Source: Bacillota bacterium
GTDB taxonomy: Bacteria > Bacillota > Bacilli > Paenibacillales > NBRC-103111
Direction of reading: 5' to 3'
DNA length: 9,550 bases
NCBI GenBank assembly: GCA_023393235.1
Contig: JAEWMH010000059.1
Span: forward strand, 1-9,550
Part shown: positions 5,635-9,550 of the stretch, in pieces
Layout of the letters: each line of letters begins with the position of its first letter
How positions within the stretch are numbered: position 1 is the first letter of the stretch
Made by a program: the position numbers and the translations under genes
The notes under the pieces: model-generated
Told to the model about the DNA's origin: nothing
What the model saw: only the letters and a program-made list of their open reading frames with translations
Databases searched by the model: none

Positions 5635-6042
5635 ATGGAATTTTCCGTCAGTGATATGAATGCGTTGGCCATTGTCGTTTCGGCCATTGTTTATTTTTTT
5701 GTGGGAATGGTCTGGTATTCCCCGGTGCTGTTCGCCGAAATCTGGAAGCGGGAGACGGGCAAAACGGAGGAAAAAAGCCCCAACCCGTTTTTATACATCC
5801 TGTGCTTCATTCTTACCGTCTTCGCCGCCTTTGCCCTGGCCTGCCTGTTTGAAATTGCAGGGGTAAGCGGCTTTGTACCCGGGATTTTCGCCGGTTTGAT
5901 GGCCGGTTTGGCGCTGGTTTCCGCCTCTGCGATTACCATGCTGTTTGATGATTACCACAAGTACAAGCTGTTCCTTATTAACGCGGGTTACCACGCCGTG
6001 GCTTTCCCTCTTATGGGTGTGATTCTGGGCCTGTGGCAGTAA
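5635..6042 (+). CDS. DUF1761-like four-helix membrane protein
   Basis: A 135-residue small integral membrane protein. Hydrophobic segments lie at about 9-27, 52-72, 79-103 and 114-134. The first ends in WYSP (27-30) followed by VLFAEIWKRETGK, the pattern I associate with DUF1761 proteins; length and four-helix layout fit the family. The second and third helices are Ala/Gly/Phe-rich, and the loop DDYHKYK (105-111) carries the main charges. No enzymatic motif is visible and the function of this family is unknown. AGGAGG at 5622-5627, 7 bases before the ATG, and a promoter at 5569-5596 fix the start. The gene is followed by its own terminator, so it is most likely a single-gene transcript. Confidence 0.85.
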   Translation: MEFSVSDMNALAIVVSAIVYFFVGMVWYSPVLFAEIWKRETGKTEEKSPNPFLYILCFILTVFAAFALACLFEIAGVSGFVPGIFAGLMAGLALVSASAITMLFDDYHKYKLFLINAGYHAVAFPLMGVILGLWQ

Positions 6043-6095
6043 TTCCATACCGGTGCCCTGCTTGCTCCAGCCCTAATTCCAGATTAGTCCTGTCC

Positions 6096-6144
6096 GTTGG
6101 AAAGACAACCGGCTTACCGAGGGGAATGCCCCGCGGTGAACCGG
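6096..6144 (+). other. GC-rich nested hairpins in the 3' region of the DUF1761-like gene
   Basis: GTTG (6096-6099) pairs with CAAC (6106-6109) over a GAAAGA loop. Directly after, ACCG-A-GGGG (6116-6124) pairs with CCCC-G-CGGT (6129-6137) over a four-base AATG loop with one A-G mismatch. CCGG copies at 6109-6112 and 6141-6144 could close the second stem. No riboswitch class is recognised, and no promoter is visible directly upstream. It may be a structured 3' UTR or a small processed RNA ending at the terminator at 6152. Confidence 0.4.
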
Positions 6145-6151
6145 CGGCCGT

Positions 6152-6173
6152 TCCTGCGAAGCAGGACTTTTTT
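6152..6173 (+). terminator. Terminator after the DUF1761-like gene
   Basis: TCCTGC (6152-6157), a GAA loop, GCAGGA (6161-6166), one C and six T residues (6168-6173). It lies about 110 bases after the stop codon and about 180 before the next start, isolating the sulfur operon that follows. Confidence 0.8.
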
Positions 6174-6288
6174 GTGCGGAAATACTCGATACGACGTTTT
6201 TTTATTGGGGACCCTCGAAAAAAGCATCCGAACTCCGCTTTAAGTTATCACGCCGCTTTTTGGGTTTTGCTGTTACGAACAGGTTAGC
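6174..6288. promoter_or_regulatory. Upstream region of the arsR operon, with palindrome CTGTT-ACG-AACAG at 6270-6282
   Basis: No gene fits here. It is AT-rich with several poly-T tracts (6187-6193, 6257-6261). A perfect 5+5 bp palindrome, CTGTTACGAACAG, ends six bases before the -35 of the next promoter. It does not match LexA, Fnr or Rex sites as I know them, so it is only a candidate site for a second regulator. Confidence 0.3.
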
Positions 6289-6317
6289 TTGCTTTTTATA
6301 TCGTTATATCGTAATAT
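6289..6317 (+). promoter_or_regulatory. Sigma-A promoter of the arsR-sulfurtransferase operon
   Basis: TTGCTT (6289-6294) and TAATAT (6312-6317) are separated by 17 bases, and the expected transcript start falls near 6324. The boxes match four and five of six consensus bases. The -10 lies inside the inverted repeat assigned to the ArsR repressor. Confidence 0.8.
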
Positions 6318-6331
6318 TTGAATATAACGAT
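6300..6331. promoter_or_regulatory. Probable ArsR operator: ATCGTTATAT-N12-ATATAACGAT
   Basis: ATCGTTATAT (6300-6309) and ATATAACGAT (6322-6331) form a perfect 10+10 bp inverted repeat with a 12-base gap. A smaller perfect repeat, ATATT-TG-AATAT (6314-6325), sits in its right part and resembles the AT-rich sites bound by ArsR/SmtB proteins. The repeat spans the -10 and the transcription start, so repressor binding would block initiation. Confidence 0.8.
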
Positions 6332-6352
6332 TTACTGAAAGGCGGTTTTCTA

Positions 6353-6637
6353 ATGGATCAAAATTTTGCGGCCTATACCGAAACGGCGGAGCTGCTGAAG
6401 GCTCTTGCCCATCCGGTCCGGCTTTGTATTGTCAAAGGGCTGGCCAAGAAGGAAGCCTGCAACGTGTCCTACATGCAGGAATGTCTGGATTTGCCCCAGT
6501 CCACCGTGTCCCAGCATCTTCAGAAGCTGCGGAGCTTGGGCATTGTCACCTGCGAGCGCAAGGGACTTGAGGTAAACTATTCGCTGGCCGATGAGCGGGT
6601 CAGACAATTAATTCTGGTTTTATTGGGGGAGGAATAA
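6353..6637 (+). CDS. ArsR/SmtB-family repressor, probable thiol or persulfide sensor
   Basis: A 94-residue dimeric winged-helix repressor. The fold follows the ArsR pattern: AELLKALAHPVRLCIVKGL (12-30), a helix-turn-helix with LPQSTVSQHLQKLRSLGIV (47-65), and the wing CERKGLEVNYSL (67-78). Cysteines are at 25, 36, 44 and 67. The classic ELCVCDL arsenic/cadmium motif is absent; NVSYMQECL occupies that position. Because the downstream gene handles persulfide sulfur, a cysteine-based sensor like SqrR/BigR is more plausible than a metal sensor, but the cysteine pairing has not been matched to those proteins. ATG at 6353 has AAAGGCGG at 6338-6345; an upstream reading of the frame would lie across the promoter and operator. 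It is the first gene of a two-gene operon, with only 3 bases to the next start. Confidence 0.9.
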   Translation: MDQNFAAYTETAELLKALAHPVRLCIVKGLAKKEACNVSYMQECLDLPQSTVSQHLQKLRSLGIVTCERKGLEVNYSLADERVRQLILVLLGEE

Positions 6638-6640
6638 ATC

Positions 6641-9157
6641 ATGGCGCAAAAGGTATTGATTGTCGGCGGTGTAGCCGGAGGGGCGTCCGCCGCCGCCAGA
6701 CTGAGACGGCTGGATGAGGAAGCCGAGATTGTGCTGTTCGAACGGGGGCCGGATATTTCCTTCGCCAACTGCGGCCTTCCGTATTATATAGGAGGCTCCA
6801 TCACCGACCGGGAACGGCTGTTGGTGTCCACCCCGGAGGCCATGGCCAGGCGCTTCCGGATTGATGTGCGGACCCGAAGCGAGGTGCTCTCAGTTGATCC
6901 CGCAGCCAAGACTGTCCGGGTCCGGCAGGATGGGAGCCGGGAATATGAGGAAAGCTACGACGCCTTGATTCTGTCTCCGGGAGCCAAGCCATTCCGCCCT
7001 CCGCTGCCGGGAGTGGAGAGCAGCAGGATTCATACCATGCGGAATCTCTCGGATACGGATCGCATCAAACAGCGGCTGACAAAGGAAAAGGTGCAGTCTG
7101 CTGTTGTGATCGGCGGCGGCTTCATTGGGGTGGAAATGGCGGAAAACCTCCGGGAAGCAGGGTTGGAGGTATCTCTGGTAGAGGGCGGGCCGCAGCTTCT
7201 GGCGCCCTTCGACCGGGAAATGTCCGCTGTGCTTGCCAAGGAGCTGGAGCAGCACGGGATCCGGCTGTTATTGGAAAGCAAGGTCACTGGCTTCCGGGAG
7301 GACGGATCAGGGATAGAAACCCTGCTGGAGAACGGCCAGACGCTGCGGAGCGGACTGGTGCTGCTGGCAGCTGGTGTGTCGCCGGATACGGCATTTCTGG
7401 CGGGCAGCGGGTTGTCCATGGGTCCCCGGGGGCATATTGTGGTCAACACCCGGATGGAGACCAATCTGGAAAATGTGTACGCTGTTGGCGATGCGGTTGA
7501 GGTTACGGATTATGTAAATGGCTCCAAAACGGCGGTTCCCCTTGCCGGTCCCGCCAATAAACAAGGACGGATTGCCGCCGACAATGTATGCGGGCTGGGC
7601 ACCGTGTATAAAGGCACTCAAGGCACCTCCATTATCAAGGTGTTCGGGTTAACCGGAGCCGCCACCGGCAATAACGAAAAGACGCTCACCCGGCTGGGCA
7701 TTCCCTATCACGTGACGTATGTACATCCCAACTCTCATGCCTCCTATTATCCCGGAGCCCTGCCCTTATCTCTGAAGCTTATCTTCGATGGCCAGGGCAA
7801 GGTGCTGGGCGCCCAAGCGGTAGGGATGGACGGTGTCGACAAACGTATCGACGATATTGCCACGGTGATCCGCTTCCGCGGGACGGTGGAGGATCTGAGC
7901 GAGCTGGAGCTGGCGTATGCCCCCCCCTATTCCTCCGCCAAAGACCCGGTGAATATGGCCGGTTACACAGCCGGGAATATCCTCGCGGGCCTCACCCGGG
8001 TATTCACGACCGGGGATCTGACGGGGCGGGATGCGGCATCCACTCTGCTGGTGGATGTGCGGACCGGATTGGAGCATGCCGCAGGCAGTATTCCCGGCTC
8101 CATGAACATTCCTGTTGATGAGCTGCGGGATCGTTTGGCGGAGCTGGACCGGGAGAAGGAAATCTGGGTTTACTGCCAGGTGGGCTTGCGGGGATACACC
8201 GCATCCCGTATTTTGCAGCAGCTGGGCTACCGGGTCCGCAATCTCTCCGGCGGATACAAAACCTGGCTGATGGCGGAATACCAGCCGGGGCGGATGGCAA
8301 CGGCGGACACTGCCGCAGGCATGGCGGCTGGAGCTGGCGCAGGTGCAGCCGATGTTGCCGCGACAGAAGTGGCGGCAACGGCACAGCCGGCCCCCATGGA
8401 AGCGATGGCCGCCGATGAGGAGCTGGATGCCTCCGGACTCTGCTGCCCGGGGCCGCTGCTTCAAGTGAAGAACCGGATGGACCGGATGGCGGATGGGCAG
8501 GTGCTTCGGGTTCTGGCCACAGACCCGGGCTTCGAGGCGGATATCCGCTCCTGGGCGGAGATGTCCGGCAACCATTTTTATGAGGCAGCCCGCAGGCCGG
8601 ATGGCCGGATTGAAGCCTTGCTGGGCAAAGGCCGGGCGGGCGGCCTGTCTGCAGAAACGGGTACACCGCCGGTGCTTGCGACAGCGCAGGAAGGAACGAC
8701 GATGGTGGTGTTCAACGGTGATCTGGACCGGGCCATCGCTACCTTCATCATCGCCAACGGCGCAGCGGCCAGCGGCAAGAAGGTGACCTTATTCTTTACC
8801 TTCTGGGGACTCAATATTATCCGCAGGCCGGAGCATGTCCCGGCCGCCAAAAGCTTCATGGACCGCATGTTCGGTTTAATGCTTCCGAGAGGAAGCAAAA
8901 AGCTCCCCCTCTCCCGGATGAAGATGCTGGGCTTAGGCGCTCCCATGATCCGCAGGGTTATGAAGGCAAAGCAGATTTCTTCTTTAGAAGAGCTGATGGA
9001 ATCAGCCGTTGCCCAAGGTGTGGAGATCGTCGCCTGCCAGATGTCCATGGATGTAATGGGCATCAAGCAGGAGGAGCTGATCAGCGGCGCCACTGTGGGA
9101 GGCGTCGGTTATTATTTGGGTAAAGCCAACCAGTCCGGCATCAATTTATTTATTTGA
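6641..9157 (+). CDS. CoA-disulfide reductase-rhodanese-TusA-DsrE four-domain fusion
   Basis: An 838-residue cytosolic flavoprotein. Residues 1-450 are a CoA-disulfide/NAD(P)H persulfide reductase: FAD motif GGVAGG (9-14), redox Cys44 in FANCGLPYYIGG, NAD(P)H motif VIGGGFIGVE (156-165), YAVGDA (280-285), and the C-terminal dimer segment APPYSSAKDPVN (427-438). A rhodanese domain (about 465-548) carries DVR (472-474) and active loop Cys512 in YCQVGLRGY. After an Ala/Gly-rich linker (about 551-592) comes a TusA-like domain (594-663) with LDASGLCCPGPL and its Cys-Pro at 602-603. A DsrE/DsrF-like domain (about 686-838) has Cys799 in ACQMSMDVMG. The order suggests sulfur passed from low-molecular-weight persulfide through Cys512, Cys602 and Cys799. 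Bacillus anthracis has a related reductase-rhodanese fusion; four-domain forms are less usual. The ribosome site GGGGGAGG (6625-6632) lies inside the end of arsR, indicating coupling. Confidence 0.93.
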   Translation: MAQKVLIVGGVAGGASAAARLRRLDEEAEIVLFERGPDISFANCGLPYYIGGSITDRERLLVSTPEAMARRFRIDVRTRSEVLSVDPAAKTVRVRQDGSREYEESYDALILSPGAKPFRPPLPGVESSRIHTMRNLSDTDRIKQRLTKEKVQSAVVIGGGFIGVEMAENLREAGLEVSLVEGGPQLLAPFDREMSAVLAKELEQHGIRLLLESKVTGFREDGSGIETLLENGQTLRSGLVLLAAGVSPDTAFLAGSGLSMGPRGHIVVNTRMETNLENVYAVGDAVEVTDYVNGSKTAVPLAGPANKQGRIAADNVCGLGTVYKGTQGTSIIKVFGLTGAATGNNEKTLTRLGIPYHVTYVHPNSHASYYPGALPLSLKLIFDGQGKVLGAQAVGMDGVDKRIDDIATVIRFRGTVEDLSELELAYAPPYSSAKDPVNMAGYTAGNILAGLTRVFTTGDLTGRDAASTLLVDVRTGLEHAAGSIPGSMNIPVDELRDRLAELDREKEIWVYCQVGLRGYTASRILQQLGYRVRNLSGGYKTWLMAEYQPGRMATADTAAGMAAGAGAGAADVAATEVAATAQPAPMEAMAADEELDASGLCCPGPLLQVKNRMDRMADGQVLRVLATDPGFEADIRSWAEMSGNHFYEAARRPDGRIEALLGKGRAGGLSAETGTPPVLATAQEGTTMVVFNGDLDRAIATFIIANGAAASGKKVTLFFTFWGLNIIRRPEHVPAAKSFMDRMFGLMLPRGSKKLPLSRMKMLGLGAPMIRRVMKAKQISSLEELMESAVAQGVEIVACQMSMDVMGIKQEELISGATVGGVGYYLGKANQSGINLFI

Positions 9158-9187
9158 TCCCGCCAGGCAGCTCCCGCCATAACGAAG

Positions 9188-9229
9188 CAGCCCGCTCAGC
9201 CATAGAAGGCCGGGCGGGCTGTGTTTTTT
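9188..9229 (+). terminator. Terminator of the sulfur operon
   Basis: CAGCCCGC (9188-9195) pairs with GCGGGCTG (9214-9221), the stem continues through a wobble and GCC/GGC (9199-9201 with 9208-9210), and TTTTTT follows at 9224-9229. It lies about 30 bases after the stop of the fusion gene. The minus-strand gene entering from the right may use the same stem, but its T tract would be poor. Confidence 0.9.
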
Positions 9230-9241
9230 GGCATGGGCTTC

Positions 9242-9300
9242 TTTGTCTGCCGCAGGCAAGCCGTGCAGCTCCAGCGCCCTGCAGCTTAGGTGCAGACAAA
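9242..9300. repeat. Perfect 9-bp inverted repeat around the end of the right-edge gene
   Basis: TTTGTCTGC (9242-9250) and GCAGACAAA (9292-9300) are perfect complements around 41 bases. A small inner TGCAG/CTGCA pair lies at 9264-9268 and 9279-9283. One arm falls in the last codons of the minus-strand gene and the other in its 3' region. It may be a stabilising or weak terminator hairpin; no T run follows. Confidence 0.55.
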
Positions 9301-9550
9301 CTGGTCGATGAAGCGCAGGTCGAGTCCAAAGTATACCCAGGTGAAGCCGATCCAGCGGAAGCCGGCTACGGAGTTGCGTCCGACAAAGGTCAGGTAAGCC
9401 CAATATTCGTCACCGTTGCTCTGCCAAATGTAGACAAACCGGAAACGGCAGCCCACTATGGAGCCGGGGTTTACCGCTAAAGCAGAAAATCCGCCGCTGC
9501 CCGGTTTGGGCGGGATATAGCTGGGCGGGCGTCCTGTGGGGGCGCTGGAG
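9286..9550 (-). CDS. Partial gene: proline-rich linker and aromatic FVGRN-type C-terminal domain
   Basis: The last 87 codons of a minus-strand gene that continues beyond the window, ending at TAA (complement of 9286-9288). The visible part starts with a Pro/Gly/Ser-rich linker (GRPPSYIPPKPGSGG, 6-20 of the fragment). A compact domain rich in Trp, Tyr and Phe follows: GCRFRFVYIWQSNGDEYW (33-50), LTFVGRNSVAGFRWIGFTW (53-71), VYFGLDLRFIDQFVC (72-86). I recognise this as a C-terminal domain frequent in Bacillales proteins of unknown function, often behind Pro-rich or collagen-like linkers; this is from memory. Two cysteines (34 and 86) flank the domain and might pair if it is exported. No start codon is in the window. 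A longer plus-strand frame (9154-9480) over the same bases has no ribosome site and unnatural composition. Confidence 0.75.
   Translation of the reverse strand, partial: SSAPTGRPPSYIPPKPGSGGFSALAVNPGSIVGCRFRFVYIWQSNGDEYWAYLTFVGRNSVAGFRWIGFTWVYFGLDLRFIDQFVCT

Noticed and set aside
6096..6173. Cobalamin or SAM riboswitch
   Set aside because: Fragments such as GGTG and TAATTCC look superficially right, but the conserved cores and order are absent, and the element lies downstream of a gene and upstream of a terminator with no regulated gene directly behind.
7766..8666. Two minus-strand frames over the reductase fusion
   Set aside because: They are antisense to recognised reductase, rhodanese and TusA domains, and the predicted peptides are Pro/Arg/His-rich, typical of high-GC shadows.
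9154..9480. Plus-strand frame of 108 codons at the right end
   Set aside because: It starts inside the end of the fusion gene and reads through the terminator hairpin; the minus strand of the same bases encodes a coherent domain.

Overview
The window looks like chromosomal DNA from a Gram-positive, low-nitrogen-base-bias Firmicute of the Bacillales, most probably Paenibacillus or a close relative. This is judged from memory of protein resemblance and was not searched. The reasons are strong AGGAGG-type ribosome binding sites, compact sigma-A promoters, rho-independent terminators, a GsaB-type HemL, a small HTH regulator paired with a four-helix membrane protein, and an aromatic-rich C-terminal domain of a kind common in Paenibacillus. 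No rRNA, tRNA, CRISPR array, transposase or phage gene is visible. It reads as ordinary core/accessory chromosome, and no complete new multi-gene system can be claimed.

Layout. Bases 1-561 carry no convincing gene. They hold a diverged array of about 50-bp repeats built on AGTTCCGTTAC (two units in one orientation, then four in the other) and a terminator. A Cof-type HAD phosphatase follows on the minus strand (562-1338). Next is a plus-strand, self-regulated pair: a MarR regulator and a pyridoxamine-phosphate-oxidase-like flavoprotein overlapping by 4 bases (1521-2413), with a promoter that overlaps its probable operator. A membrane-anchored extracytoplasmic protein of unknown function (2607-3182) and an isolated glutamate-1-semialdehyde aminomutase (3285-4646) come next. 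A strong terminator separates these from a minus-strand two-gene operon (HTH regulator 5449-5240, then a membrane protein). A divergent DUF1761-type membrane protein follows (5635-6042).

The most interesting module is at 6289-9229. An ArsR-family repressor with four cysteines is followed after 3 bases by an 838-residue fusion: CoA-disulfide/NAD(P)H persulfide-type reductase, rhodanese, TusA-like and DsrE-like domains in one chain. All the expected sulfur-handling cysteines are present. A near-perfect sigma-A promoter has its -10 inside a 10+10 bp inverted repeat, so the repressor very probably controls its own operon, plausibly in response to persulfide/polysulfide. The array ends in a strong terminator.

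At the right edge a minus-strand gene, cut by the window, enters and ends at 9286. It encodes a proline-rich linker and a compact aromatic, FVGRN-containing C-terminal domain. It has no start codon in the window and is easily missed, because a longer but meaningless plus-strand frame covers it.
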